A DNA stretch of 64,000 nucleotides from Sedimenticola_A sp040506895 (GTDB lineage: Bacteria > Pseudomonadota > Gammaproteobacteria > Chromatiales > Chromatiaceae). The stretch spans positions 3,766,539 through 3,830,538 of the forward strand of contig JBEVVY010000001.1 in the NCBI GenBank assembly GCA_040506895.1. Direction: 5' to 3'. The translations under genes were made by a program, and so were the position numbers. Below the pieces are notes generated by a model that was not told where the DNA came from, did not search any database, and saw nothing but the letters and a program-made list of their open reading frames with translations. Of the stretch, positions 27,026 through 36,740 are shown one piece after another (within the stretch, counting starts at the first letter, position 1; each line of letters starts with the position of its first letter).

Positions 27026-27514
27026 TTACAGCTTTAGTCCTTCCAGACGCAACATATCCAGCAAATTTATACAACCCATCTTATAGTCACGGCAGACATC
27101 AGGTATCTTTGAACTATGGTGTCCACCACTAAAGTCTTCTTCCGTGACCACAATTCCACCATGAATGCGGGCTGTTGCAATTAAAAATGGATCAGCACTG
27201 GATTTCTTATTCTTCAAGTCAATAAGGTTGCTGTGTGTGCTCAGTATTTCAATCGCTGATTCCTGAATAGCATCATCCAGTTCCTTAAATATATGGTTGC
27301 GAATCCCTGCCCACTTATAAATATCATCATCTTTGGAACTTAATTCTTCATAGACATCATCAACAGATATAATTTTACCGTCATCTATCAATTCATCCAC
27401 TTTTTCCCAAACACCGGGAAAAACATCATGCGGATAGATTTCAGTCATTGCTACAAGCGAACAGGTATCAATAACATAAAGCTCTTTGGTTTTGGGTAGT
27501 GTCGCAAGTTCCAT
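27026..27514 (-). CDS. PIN-domain protein, DUF4411-like putative toxin
   Basis: A 162-residue PIN-like nuclease. Acidic residues are placed as in PIN folds: D in YVIDTCSLV near the N-terminus, E in VYEELSSK, D in SSADPFLIATA and a later D in TEEDFSG. This fits the DUF4411 group, usually found beside an XRE-ImmA gene. The partner lies directly upstream on the same strand, 13 bases away. PIN toxins cleave RNA; the target here is unknown. It converges with the recombinase gene. Confidence 0.8.
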   Translation of the reverse strand: MELATLPKTKELYVIDTCSLVAMTEIYPHDVFPGVWEKVDELIDDGKIISVDDVYEELSSKDDDIYKWAGIRNHIFKELDDAIQESAIEILSTHSNLIDLKNKKSSADPFLIATARIHGGIVVTEEDFSGGHHSSKIPDVCRDYKMGCINLLDMLRLEGLKL

Positions 27515-27527
27515 TGCTTAACCTGTC

Positions 27528-28697
27528 CTAATAACCCAGCGAAGCACTAATTTTCACTAAATGCTTCAACTTGACACCCAACAATTCAGAAGCCTGTGTT
27601 GAATTGATTTTCTTTGACTTCAAGGACTGAATTACAAGACCAGAAAACTTACGCCCCCCCTTGCTAAGTACATCTGTTGCTGGCGGAACAAAACCACCAG
27701 ACTTACTGGCTTTTTGTTTTTTATATTCATCAAGGTATTGTTCACGTTTATCACGGTAAAACACTTTATCTGCACGACCTACTTCAACCAGCCTTCGTGC
27801 AATCATTTCACGACTAACACAATATTCCTTAGCAAGACTACTTATTTCTATGTCTGACCAAACATTATTGTCATTGGTCAGTAGAATTTCACTATTAGTA
27901 AAATGTTCTTTTGGTACTAAGGTATTTGCAGCAACATCATTGCAGAATTGTTCCAAACGTTGTTCTTCTGGCGGGATATCCGTTCTGGCTTCCAGATCAC
28001 ACAGACCACTGGCACGTAGGTAAATATGAACCAGTTCATGAAGCATTGTAAAGATTCTTGCTGCTTCCGCATCCTTTCGGTTTACAACAATGATGGGAAG
28101 ATAATCATCGTAAACTGAATATCCCCGCATATCACCGATATCTATGGTAGAACTTTGAAATACTAAAACACCCAAATCTTCCAGTGCTTCACGCCAATAT
28201 CTAAACCCTTTGTTTGGATCACGAAGTTTTAACTGTTCGGCTATCGTAACGTCCAAATCACTACGAATGCGTTTGGAAAGCACATCAACACCTTCGCTTA
28301 TTGATCCTTGATATGAAAACTTATCTATTTCAATTCCATTTAATTGCATTAAATCAAGTGTTATCAGTCGTCTATCCAGCGCATTCCTAACATCCATGAT
28401 GATTTCATGACTGACTTCATGGCTTGTTGCACCTGGCAGGCGGCGATAGTCTTTTAATGGAAGTTTGGGAACTGAAGGTGCTTCACGTAAAAAAAACGCA
28501 GCGAAACTTTGTTTGTATACATTAGCCAGCGTGCGAAGTTGTTTGATAGTTGGTTTGATTTTTCCTTCTTCCCAATCTTTTAGCCTTTCTTCAGTAATTC
28601 CTATCTTTTTAGCCGCAACAGAAGGTGGCATACCAGACATCTGCCGACCCCACACCAGCAATTCATGTTTAATTTGGGCACGATTTCCAGCCGCCAC
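27528..28697 (-). CDS. XRE/ImmA-IrrE fusion protein, putative antitoxin
   Basis: A 389-residue protein with an N-terminal Cro/CI-type helix-turn-helix (SGMPPSVAAKKIGITEERLKDWE) and a central ImmA/IrrE metallopeptidase domain with the zinc motif HELVH at about residues 218-222 (MLHELVHIYLRA). A C-terminal extension of about 120 residues follows. It is the predicted partner of the PIN protein downstream. It may repress the pair and be cleaved, or cleave, when induced by stress, as ImmA does to ImmR. It lies next to hsdR on the same strand, a frequent arrangement in defence islands. Confidence 0.85.
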   Translation of the reverse strand: MAAGNRAQIKHELLVWGRQMSGMPPSVAAKKIGITEERLKDWEEGKIKPTIKQLRTLANVYKQSFAAFFLREAPSVPKLPLKDYRRLPGATSHEVSHEIIMDVRNALDRRLITLDLMQLNGIEIDKFSYQGSISEGVDVLSKRIRSDLDVTIAEQLKLRDPNKGFRYWREALEDLGVLVFQSSTIDIGDMRGYSVYDDYLPIIVVNRKDAEAARIFTMLHELVHIYLRASGLCDLEARTDIPPEEQRLEQFCNDVAANTLVPKEHFTNSEILLTNDNNVWSDIEISSLAKEYCVSREMIARRLVEVGRADKVFYRDKREQYLDEYKKQKASKSGGFVPPATDVLSKGGRKFSGLVIQSLKSKKINSTQASELLGVKLKHLVKISASLGY

Positions 28698-28744
28698 TAT
28701 ATTGATCCCATTAATTTATTAGTAAATTTCATCGCCCTAAAAAA

Positions 28745-31700
28745 CTACTGTTCTGCATTGGTATTCGTCACACGCCCATATACTTCATCAAGCAAGGCAG
28801 CGACTATCAAACTACGTACATCATGGTTTGACATAAACTCGTTGACAATTTTTTCATTCCGCCCATGACGCGACACAAACGCTTCAACTAATTTTGGTTC
28901 AAATACAACCTTAAACTTGTCCTTTGAACCTGCACGTGCCTGTTCAGCCAGTTTTTCATCCTGTGCCATATCACCACTGATTTGATCGAACAACAATCGG
29001 TCTTCATCAGTAAAGTCGGTTCCGAATCGTTCATTGATAACTTGAATAATGGCTGATAACGGTGATTTATGTTCTTCGGGAACACTTCCTGTTCCCACAT
29101 CAGTGGCACCATAAACCGTTTTCGTTTCCCCTACACCCAGTGCAGCACTGCCTTCAAATGTCTTGTCATTACGATAGGATGTCAGTTCCACATCGTCATC
29201 CAAGTCCAGCATACCGCTACTTGAACGATAAGGTAGTTTGGTCAACAGATATCGTCCATAGGAATAGTGTTTTTCCAGTTCCACATCCTGCCAGTCTATG
29301 ATCTGGCTTAGGAAACTGTATAACCTTACAAAACTTTGCAGGCTGCTTTTGAAGTCTTCACCTTCTTCTGTGTATTTTTCTTCGCCTACTGGTGCTGTGT
29401 TGTCCCTGAATTCTTGCTTGTAGCGTGCCACTGCTGGATCTATCCATTTATTCAACTGTCCGTGATCACGTTTTGTCTGTTCGGCCGGTGGCTTGTAATA
29501 GACATCCGCGAACGCATCAATTTCTTCACTACGCAATATGCCAAACTGCTGAATTTTCGTATCCAACGTATAAAGTTGGTTGGGATCAGTCGGTTCTTCT
29601 ATTTCGGTTTCTTCAAAATAGGGCTTAAAACCTTCTTTGATATCGTCCACTTCATTGGCAAAGTCCAGCACAAAGGTATCCACCTTGCCCGGTGCGGTTC
29701 GGTTCAGACGGGACAGGGTTTGCACGGCTTTCAGGTCTTTTAACGGCTTGTCCACAAACATGGTATGTAGCAAAGGCTGATCAAACCCCGTCTGGTATTT
29801 TTCCGCCACTATCAGGGTGTGATATTCCGCAGTGGCGAAACGATCAGGAAGTTCTTTTTCACCAAAGCCATTCATCCCTGCTTCGGTATAACTGACTTCT
29901 TGCAGGTCAGGGTCTTCAACCGTACCCGAAAAAGCCACAAGCGTTTTAATATCGGTATATCCTTTGTCCTGAATATAATTGTCAAATGCCTGTTTGTAGC
30001 GCACTGCATGAAGGCGCGAACGGGTTACAACCATAGCCTTAGCACGACCACCGATCTTTTTGCTTGTGAAGCGGCGATAGTGTTCAACCATGATTTCGGT
30101 TTTTTGGGCAATATTATGGGGATGCAGGGACATGAAGCGGGCAATGGCACGTTTGGCTTTCTTTTCGTCAACCTCTGGGTCTTCTTCAATGGCTTTTGAA
30201 AGTTCGTAGTAGGTTTTATAGGTCGTGTAATGTTTCAACACATCATGGATGAACCTTTCTTCAATCGCCTGTCGCATTGAATACAGGTGAAATGGTCGGG
30301 GTTTGCCTTCACAGTCTTCATCTCCAAACATTTCCAGCGTCCTATGCTTAGGTGTGGCTGTAAAAGCATAGAAACTGATATTATCCTGCCTGCCCCGTTT
30401 CTTGATTTCATCCAGAATAATATCTTCGGTACTGGGTTCTTCTGGTTGTTTCTTGTCTTCACCTTCGGCCGCTCTTAGTGCTTCTTCTTCACTGTGTTTG
30501 CCCAGAACTACACGCAAATTGGCTGCACTGCGCCCACTTTGGCTACTGTGGGCTTCATCCACGATAACCGCAAAACGCCGGTCTGCGAAGTCATTAACCT
30601 TATCCAGAATGAAGGAAAACTTTTGCAGGGTAGTGATAATGATCTTCACACCTGCATTCAGGGCATTGGCTAAATCTGATGACGATTTATCCTCGTCTAT
30701 TTTTTCAACTACACCCTGTTTGTGTTCAACTTGATAAACATTATCCTGTAGTTGTTTATCCAGATTACGCCTGTCCGATATCACTACAACAGAATTGAAA
30801 ATGGGTTGATTGTTATCATCATGCAAGCTGGCAAGTTGATGGGCTGTCCAAGAAATTGTGTTGGTTTTGCCTGAACCCGCACTATGCTGAATCAGGTAAT
30901 TTTCACCCACGCCACTGGCTTTGGTAGTAGCAAGTAAATTACGGGTTGCATCCAGTTGGTGGTAACGGGGAAAGATCAGGCTTTCTTTTTTTGTTTTCTT
31001 TCCCGTTTCAATGTTGCGGGTTTCTTCTACTTGCAGATGAATAAAACGGTGGATAATATCCAGCCAGCTGTCACGTTGCCAGACATCTTCCCAAAGGTAG
31101 CCAGTTTTATAACCTGTCTGGTGGTTGTGCTGGTCTGGATTTCCCTTGCCGCCATTTCTGCCCTTGTTGAATGGTAGGAAAAAGGTTTTATTCTCTGCCA
31201 AGCGGGTTGCCATATAGACTTCATCCGTGTCCACGGCGAAATGCACCAGCGCCCGTTTCTTGAACTGGATCAGTGGGGTTTTATTGGTAGGGACACGGTC
31301 TTTCAGATACTGGCGAATAGCATTGATTGTCCGCTGGCCTGTAAAGGCGTTCTTCAATTCTACTGTAGCGACAGGTAAACCGTTTAACGACAGCAGCATG
31401 TCAATAGAATTTTTGCTGCCCAAATCATAATAGACCTGACGCATGACCGTTAGACGGTTTTGCTGATATAGTTTTTCAGTTTCAGGATTCAGGCCAGTGG
31501 CAGGCTTGAAATAGGCAAGATGAATGGTTTGCCCGCGATCCCGCACGCCGTTGCGCACTACATCCAGCAAGCCACGACTATCACATTCTGTGGCGATGCG
31601 ATTGACCACGGCCTTTTCAACATTGCCACCATAACTTGCAGATAATTTATCCCAAGTTTCGGGCTGGGTTTGCTTGATAAAGGTCAACAGGGTTTCACTG

Positions 31701-31825
31701 TCCAGCGCAAGTGCAGCATCAAACTGATTGTTATTGGCTTTTTCATAGCCCGCATGATCAATAAGCCAGGCTTCTATCGCTGCTTCAAAATCCAGTTCAC
31801 TGGTGGCTTTCCCTGTCAAACTCAT
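28745..31825 (-). CDS. hsdR: Type I restriction endonuclease subunit R
   Basis: A 1026-residue HsdR. An N-terminal PD-ExK nuclease region is visible (SIDMLLSLNGLPVATVELKN, about residues 140-157). SF2 translocase motifs follow: Walker A HSAGSGKTNT (about 315), DEAH in VDEAHSSQ, and FTATPKHRT. It should translocate DNA and cleave it away from the unmodified recognition site in complex with HsdM and HsdS. The start overlaps the hsdS stop by one base (TAATG). Full length and intact. Confidence 0.95.
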   Translation of the reverse strand: MSLTGKATSELDFEAAIEAWLIDHAGYEKANNNQFDAALALDSETLLTFIKQTQPETWDKLSASYGGNVEKAVVNRIATECDSRGLLDVVRNGVRDRGQTIHLAYFKPATGLNPETEKLYQQNRLTVMRQVYYDLGSKNSIDMLLSLNGLPVATVELKNAFTGQRTINAIRQYLKDRVPTNKTPLIQFKKRALVHFAVDTDEVYMATRLAENKTFFLPFNKGRNGGKGNPDQHNHQTGYKTGYLWEDVWQRDSWLDIIHRFIHLQVEETRNIETGKKTKKESLIFPRYHQLDATRNLLATTKASGVGENYLIQHSAGSGKTNTISWTAHQLASLHDDNNQPIFNSVVVISDRRNLDKQLQDNVYQVEHKQGVVEKIDEDKSSSDLANALNAGVKIIITTLQKFSFILDKVNDFADRRFAVIVDEAHSSQSGRSAANLRVVLGKHSEEEALRAAEGEDKKQPEEPSTEDIILDEIKKRGRQDNISFYAFTATPKHRTLEMFGDEDCEGKPRPFHLYSMRQAIEERFIHDVLKHYTTYKTYYELSKAIEEDPEVDEKKAKRAIARFMSLHPHNIAQKTEIMVEHYRRFTSKKIGGRAKAMVVTRSRLHAVRYKQAFDNYIQDKGYTDIKTLVAFSGTVEDPDLQEVSYTEAGMNGFGEKELPDRFATAEYHTLIVAEKYQTGFDQPLLHTMFVDKPLKDLKAVQTLSRLNRTAPGKVDTFVLDFANEVDDIKEGFKPYFEETEIEEPTDPNQLYTLDTKIQQFGILRSEEIDAFADVYYKPPAEQTKRDHGQLNKWIDPAVARYKQEFRDNTAPVGEEKYTEEGEDFKSSLQSFVRLYSFLSQIIDWQDVELEKHYSYGRYLLTKLPYRSSSGMLDLDDDVELTSYRNDKTFEGSAALGVGETKTVYGATDVGTGSVPEEHKSPLSAIIQVINERFGTDFTDEDRLLFDQISGDMAQDEKLAEQARAGSKDKFKVVFEPKLVEAFVSRHGRNEKIVNEFMSNHDVRSLIVAALLDEVYGRVTNTNAEQ

Positions 31826-33132
31826 TAGGCTGCGTTCCTTACGTCTATTTTGCCAGTTACGGCAGCTGAAATTAGTGCAGTTCTACGTTCATTTAGTAAT
31901 TCAATTGCATCGCTGCATTTTTCAATTAAACGGGCAATTTTATCGTGCTCCGATTTTATGTAGTTTGATATTGCTATTTGCTCCTCCTGCGGTGGATAAG
32001 GGAAAATAAAAGTCTTAAAGTTTTCTGCTGGGAATCGCCACCGTCCTAAATGTGAACTACCTTGACCAAACGCATAAAATATTTTTTCGTTATAGCCCAT
32101 TTGTAGCACATAAAGATAATAATCAGCATATGATTTATTATCTGTCAGTGAAAAAACTCTATAGTCTGGACTTGTAACACCATCGTACTTTGAAATATCT
32201 ACCCAGCCAGTAAGTAAGTCCATATGGTTCATTGCAAAATCACCAGTTTTCACAATCTGATATTTTGAATAATCCATAGATAATTGTCCTTCACCACTTT
32301 CAATATCTTTTATCCTGACGCCTTGTTGTGTTATTGATAATACGTCATGCCCCAACTCACCTGATATTCGTTTTCTGATTTCAAATAAGTTCTTAATCCT
32401 TCGTGTTTCCCAATGTTCTGGTATATCACCCAACCAATCAACGCCACTATCTTTCATTTTGGCATCGTTGTTTAGTCCTTTGGTGACGGCATGGGAAATC
32501 ACCGCCTGTCGTTTTTCCTGTAATAGTTTTAGTAGTTGTTGTTGCTTTTCAATCAGGCAGTTAATATTTTTGGTTTCGTCGTCAAGGAAGGTAGTGATTA
32601 GTTTTTGTTCGTTAAGTGGTGGCAAAGAAGTTACAAGGCCACCATACTTCTCCGCACTAAAATTTTGAATAGTTGCTTGGATAGTTCCCATTCTTACTTG
32701 TTGCCAATAAGGCACACTTTGTGAAAAGTAATTAATGAAATCTGACAATACCAAACTTTGATTACTACGAAATCTAATTAAATATCCAGCAAAACAAGCT
32801 GCACCCCATTCGGAATTATATATAAAAGACTTTCCAACAGTCCCGCCACTTCGCGCAAAAAGAACATCACCTTGTTTAAGCATATAAGGCTTCGCGATTT
32901 CAGGTGCAAGGCTTTTGAACGTCTCTGGACGCAACGTACCATCTTGCCTAACGTCAGTAATTCTTACAAAGCGTGGCCAATTCTTATCTTCATCCAAGGC
33001 TGCCTCATTTGCACCATATGCCAATGGTTCATTGGTAAGATATTTTAAGCGGCGAATTGACCACCTCTCTGGAATATTCCCCAGCAATTCAACCCCACTA
33101 TCCTTATATTCAGAATATGCTGGGTATGTCAT
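31825..33132 (-). CDS. hsdS: Type I restriction specificity subunit S
   Basis: A 435-residue HsdS with two target-recognition domains. Each half begins with the same type of sequence (KDSGVELLGNIPERW near residue 10 and KDSGVDWLGDIPEHW near residue 230). Each ends in a conserved helix (EKQQQLLKLLQEKRQAVISHAVTKG and the C-terminal LLNERRTALISAAVTGK). The two halves decide the split recognition sequence, which cannot be read from the protein alone. It overlaps hsdM by four bases. Confidence 0.94.
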   Translation of the reverse strand: MTYPAYSEYKDSGVELLGNIPERWSIRRLKYLTNEPLAYGANEAALDEDKNWPRFVRITDVRQDGTLRPETFKSLAPEIAKPYMLKQGDVLFARSGGTVGKSFIYNSEWGAACFAGYLIRFRSNQSLVLSDFINYFSQSVPYWQQVRMGTIQATIQNFSAEKYGGLVTSLPPLNEQKLITTFLDDETKNINCLIEKQQQLLKLLQEKRQAVISHAVTKGLNNDAKMKDSGVDWLGDIPEHWETRRIKNLFEIRKRISGELGHDVLSITQQGVRIKDIESGEGQLSMDYSKYQIVKTGDFAMNHMDLLTGWVDISKYDGVTSPDYRVFSLTDNKSYADYYLYVLQMGYNEKIFYAFGQGSSHLGRWRFPAENFKTFIFPYPPQEEQIAISNYIKSEHDKIARLIEKCSDAIELLNERRTALISAAVTGKIDVRNAA

Positions 33133-35090
33133 ACATGCACTTCCTGTAGCATCTTCATTATTTCAACACTAACCTTATCCAGATCCGCGTCTATTTCTTC
33201 CAATGAACGCGGCGGAACGTATTTGTAGAAATGACGATTAAAGGGTATTTCATAACCTGTTTTGGTTTTGCTGTAATCTATCCACGCATCAGGCACATAG
33301 GGAAGTATTTCGTGCTTGAAGTAGTCGTCAATTTCTTCCTTTAAAGGTACATTCTCATAGTCACGCAGATCGGTATCAGGTTCTGGCTTACCTTTTTTAT
33401 CCAAACAGATGTCTGCGGCTTCATCCCTTTCGCTCAGTGCCTGCCAGATGGTTTTCAGCAAGGCTGCCTTAATTTCAAAACCCACTAACTTAAATGTCGC
33501 TTTTAGCGCTTTAATAAACACATCACGGCTCTTATACACGTGATCCTGATCAAGCGACTTGATAGCATCAATAATCGCTATCTGGTGTTCGTCTGTAAGT
33601 TTCGTAAATGACTTTGCCAGTTTCAGGTTTTCAATACGTTCATCACTGGCCTGAAAGTTTAGCTTTAAGGGACGTTCCACAGTAATTCGTTGATAACCAA
33701 AATCTCTGTTATCAAATACTTTGCATTCATCACCTTCTACAAAATCACCAAATAACAGGGTGATATCGTCAATCTGCTGTTCAGAAATCTGTTTGCGCTT
33801 GCTGCCCAGGTTTTTACGTATGGGGGTGTTGTAATCAACAGCATTAATTAGTTGAATTTTACCCCTTCGTTCGGCTGTTTTTTGATTAGTGATAATCCAG
33901 ATATAGGTAGCAATGCCCGTGTTGTAAAACATATCCGTAGGCAGGGCAATAATGGCTTCCAGCCAGTCATTTTCTATAATCCAGCGGCGGATTTCGCTTT
34001 CACCACTGCCCGCGCTTCCGGTAAAAAGCGGTGATCCGTTCAACACAACCGCTAAACGGGACGTATCCCCATTAGTATTGAATTTAGAAATCATGTGCTG
34101 CACGAATAACAGCGAACCATCACTGACACGGGGCAAACCTGCACCAAAGCGACCGCGATAACCTAACGTATTGGCTTCTTCTTTTATTTCACTTTCTACC
34201 TTTTTCCATTCCACACCAAAAGGCGGATTGGATAACAGGTAATCAAATTCTTCATCGGGCAGGCCATCATGTGAAAAACTGTTTCCAGGGTGGATGTTCT
34301 TTGCATTCTGCCCTTTGATCATCATGTCGGACTTGCAGACTGCGTAGGTTTCATCATTCAATTCCTGCCCATAGACCTCCAGATGGGCATCAGGGTTTAG
34401 TTCACGCAAGTATTCTTCTGCCACACTCAACATTCCACCAGTACCACAAGCAGGGTCATACAGTTTGCGGATGGTACCTTTTTTGGTCAGGGCATCAGTG
34501 TCTTCTTGAAACAACAGATTGACCATCAGGCGGATGACTTCACGGGGGGTAAAGTGTTCACCAGCCGTTTCATTGCTTTGTTCTGAAAACCGGCGGATCA
34601 GTTCTTCAAAGATATACCCCATGTGCAGATTGCTGACCTTGTCAGGGTGCAGATCGGCCTGTGCAAAGCGACTGACCACCATATACAGCAGATTATCCTT
34701 ATCCAGCCTTGCGACCTGCTCAGGCAATTTGAAGCGTTCTATGAAGATTTCACGGGCATCATCACTGAAACCATTGATCAGGTTATTTAGATTGGCAGCG
34801 ATGTTGTCAGGGTCATCCAGCAGCTTTTCAAAGGTAAAGGGACTGATATTGTGGAAGTTCTGCCCTGCTGCCATGTTAAGCATGGTTTCACGCATTTCGT
34901 GATCCACACTATTGGGAAGATTCTTTAGCTGATCCTGTACCTTGTCCTTGCTGGATTCCAGTACACAATCCAAACGACGTAGGACAGTAAAGGGCAGCAC
35001 CACCCGCCCATATTCAGATTGTTTGTAATTGCCGCGAAGAATTTCCGCGATAGACCAGATAAAACTGACCTGTTCCCCGAAATTGGTCAT
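33129..35090 (-). CDS. hsdM: Type I restriction-modification DNA methyltransferase subunit M
   Basis: A 653-residue N6-adenine methyltransferase. SAM-binding motif I DPACGTGGML is at about residue 211 and catalytic motif IV NPPFGVEW at about residue 287. An N-terminal HsdM domain precedes them. It is longer than the classic 520-residue HsdM because of a C-terminal extension, which is common in this subgroup. First gene of hsdMSR. The 220 bases upstream, to the tRNA, are AT-rich and probably hold its promoter; no exact hexamers were assigned. Confidence 0.95.
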   Translation of the reverse strand: MTNFGEQVSFIWSIAEILRGNYKQSEYGRVVLPFTVLRRLDCVLESSKDKVQDQLKNLPNSVDHEMRETMLNMAAGQNFHNISPFTFEKLLDDPDNIAANLNNLINGFSDDAREIFIERFKLPEQVARLDKDNLLYMVVSRFAQADLHPDKVSNLHMGYIFEELIRRFSEQSNETAGEHFTPREVIRLMVNLLFQEDTDALTKKGTIRKLYDPACGTGGMLSVAEEYLRELNPDAHLEVYGQELNDETYAVCKSDMMIKGQNAKNIHPGNSFSHDGLPDEEFDYLLSNPPFGVEWKKVESEIKEEANTLGYRGRFGAGLPRVSDGSLLFVQHMISKFNTNGDTSRLAVVLNGSPLFTGSAGSGESEIRRWIIENDWLEAIIALPTDMFYNTGIATYIWIITNQKTAERRGKIQLINAVDYNTPIRKNLGSKRKQISEQQIDDITLLFGDFVEGDECKVFDNRDFGYQRITVERPLKLNFQASDERIENLKLAKSFTKLTDEHQIAIIDAIKSLDQDHVYKSRDVFIKALKATFKLVGFEIKAALLKTIWQALSERDEAADICLDKKGKPEPDTDLRDYENVPLKEEIDDYFKHEILPYVPDAWIDYSKTKTGYEIPFNRHFYKYVPPRSLEEIDADLDKVSVEIMKMLQEVHV

Positions 35091-35312
35091 TCAATCCCCT
35101 AATGTTTTTATATTTCCAAAATTAAGGGAATCTTAACTTATTTACAAAACATTGCGACAGAAAAAGCGGTATTCAATCAAGGTGTATTGTGCTGCTGAAA
35201 AAACAGTGTATTAAGCAGGCGATTAAATTAGGCGAAGGTAGTGCAGGGGCAGGCAGAAAGAATATTGAATAAACGGGAAGCTAAAAAATTAAATCAAATT
35301 TTTTATAAGTAA

Positions 35313-35399
35313 TGGTACCGGGGGCGGGACTTGAACCCGCACTCTGTTGCCAGAATTGGATTTTGAATCCAACGTGTCTACCAATTTCACCACCCCGGC
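35313..35399 (-). tRNA. tRNA-Leu (CAA)
   Basis: On the minus strand the gene starts GCCGGGGTGGTGAAATTGG and ends GCCCCCGGTACCA. It has paired acceptor arms (GCCGGGG with CCCCGGT), a long variable arm and a T-arm (GCGGG, TTCAAGT, CCCGC). The anticodon stem TTGGA-TCCAA encloses the loop TTCAAAA, giving anticodon CAA. CCA is encoded. Length is 87 bases. It sits at the right edge of the island, and no strong terminator follows it, unlike the remnant at 7695. Confidence 0.95.
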
Positions 35400-35492
35400 A
35401 TTGAATATGCCAATCATTAAAAACCACGCAAGACCACGCAAGATATGGTTTTATATATTCCCTTAAATATCAGATAGATGCAGAATGCGCAA

Positions 35493-35535
35493 GCATTTTT
35501 GAATCCCCTGCGTCTACCAATTTCGCCACCCCGGC
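35493..35535 (-). pseudogene. 5' half of a second tRNA-Leu (right island edge)
   Basis: The minus strand reads GCCGGGGTGGCGAAATTGG, then GTAGACGCAGGGGATTC and AAAA, followed by unrelated sequence. The acceptor 5' strand, D-arm, anticodon stem 5' strand and CAA loop are present and everything after is missing. It shares about 40 near-identical bases with the intact tRNA-Leu 136 bases away. The expected 3' partner may be the remnant at 7695-7720: its acceptor strand CCTCGGT can pair with GCCGGGG using two G-U wobbles. Confidence 0.7.
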
Positions 35536-35605
35536 AGAAAAGAAGGCGTAGTATAGCCCTTTCACAGGTCAGCGCAAATTGGCTCCTGTGCTAATATGCG
35601 CCGCC

Positions 35606-36634
35606 ATGCAAAGAACCGATTTCAATTATCACCTGCCGAAAGAACTCATCGCCCAGTACCCGCCTGTAAAGCGTGGGGACAGCCGCCTGCTGTGCCTGGA
35701 TGGCGAGAGTGGAACGGTGGCCGATCGCCATTTTTCCGAACTTGTGGATCTGCTCAATCCTGAAGACCTGCTGGTGTTCAACGATACCCGGGTTATGCCT
35801 GCGCGCATGCATGGCCAGAAGGAGAGCGGTGGCAAGGTCGAGGTGCTGATCGAAAGGGTGACCACTCCGCGCCGTGGACTGGCCCATGTGCGTGCCAGCA
35901 AGTCACCGAAACCCGGCGGCCGCCTGCTGATCGGTGAGCATGTACTGAAGGTGATCGGTCGCCAGGATGGCCTGTTCGAACTCGAGTCAGAGGATATCGA
36001 CCTGATGGCGTTGATGGGGCAGGTAGGTCATATGCCGTTGCCACCCTATATATCGCGTGAGGATGGCGAACTGGACGAGGAGCGCTACCAGACCGTTTAC
36101 GGTGACCGGCCAGGCGCCGTCGCCGCCCCCACCGCGGGGCTCCATTTCGACCAGCCGATGCTGAACCGTCTGTCGGAAAAGGGCATCGAGAGCGCGAGGA
36201 TCACGCTGCACGTCGGGGCGGGTACCTTCCAGCCGGTGCGCGTCGATAACCTGGATGAGCACGTGATGCACAGCGAGTATCTCGAGGTGAGCGAGGCAGT
36301 CTGCGAGCAGGTGCGCCGTACCCGTGCCCGGGGAGGTCGGGTGGTCGCAGTGGGGACCACCTGTGTACGTAGTCTCGAGGCGGCCTCGACCGGTGGCGAG
36401 ATCCTCCCTTTTCAGGGGGATACCCGGCTCTTTATACGCCCCGGCTACCGTTTCAGGAGCGTGGATGCCATGGTCACCAACTTCCACCTGCCCGAGTCGA
36501 CCCTGTTGATGCTGGTGTCGGCATTTTCCGGTTATGAAGAGATCATGTCCGCCTACCGGCACGCGGTGAAGCAGCACTACCGCTTTTTCAGCTATGGGGA
36601 TGCGATGTTTCTTACCCCGAAGGGTGTGGCTTGA
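35606..36634 (+). CDS. queA: S-adenosylmethionine:tRNA ribosyltransferase-isomerase QueA
   Basis: A 342-residue enzyme that transfers and isomerises the ribosyl moiety of SAM onto preQ1 in tRNA, giving epoxyqueuosine. Family segments are MQRTDFNYHLPKELIAQYP at the start, then FNDTRVMPARMHG, AAPTAGLHF, LHVGAGTFQPVR and VTNFHLPESTLLMLVSAF. The ATG at 35606 is chosen over an upstream in-frame start at 35579 because it gives the standard N-terminus. It is followed by tgt, the preceding enzyme of the same pathway. Confidence 0.96.
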   Translation: MQRTDFNYHLPKELIAQYPPVKRGDSRLLCLDGESGTVADRHFSELVDLLNPEDLLVFNDTRVMPARMHGQKESGGKVEVLIERVTTPRRGLAHVRASKSPKPGGRLLIGEHVLKVIGRQDGLFELESEDIDLMALMGQVGHMPLPPYISREDGELDEERYQTVYGDRPGAVAAPTAGLHFDQPMLNRLSEKGIESARITLHVGAGTFQPVRVDNLDEHVMHSEYLEVSEAVCEQVRRTRARGGRVVAVGTTCVRSLEAASTGGEILPFQGDTRLFIRPGYRFRSVDAMVTNFHLPESTLLMLVSAFSGYEEIMSAYRHAVKQHYRFFSYGDAMFLTPKGVA

Positions 36635-36645
36635 GAGGGGGGCTG

Positions 36646-36740
36646 AAAAAAAATCGGCGCGGTACAGCTATACCGCGCCCGAAATATCCACCAAAGGAGG
36701 ATGGAGGAGTGAGTACCGATCTTTCGATCAGTACTTGGTC
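36646..36740 (-). ncRNA. Candidate intergenic small RNA with anti-Shine-Dalgarno core
   Basis: On the minus strand three elements follow one another. First is a 9-bp hairpin (36734-36713) with arms GTACTGATC and GATCGGTAC around a GAAA tetraloop. Next is an unpaired pyrimidine-rich linker with two CCTCC motifs (CTCCTCCATCCTCC, 36709-36696). Last is a perfect 9-bp hairpin (arms GGCGCGGTA and TACCGCGCC, 36679-36656) followed by TTTTTTTT (36653-36646). The first hairpin is fully paired only on the minus strand (a U-G wobble there is a C-A mismatch on the plus strand), and only the minus strand has the U-tract. The 5' end near 36740 is a guess based on a TATATT at 36753-36748. Confidence 0.5.

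Noticed and set aside
35416..35445. Short direct repeats ACCACGCAAG near the tRNA as CRISPR or att core
   Set aside because: Only two 10-base copies side by side; too short and without spacers to be a CRISPR, and no copy at the left edge to be an att core.
35493..35535. A second functional tRNA-Leu
   Set aside because: Only the 5' half is present; the sequence diverges after the anticodon loop, so no T-arm or acceptor 3' strand exists.
36655..36680. Terminator of queA on the plus strand
   Set aside because: The hairpin after queA has no U-tract on the plus strand. The U8 tract exists only on the minus strand, so it is treated as the end of a minus-strand RNA.
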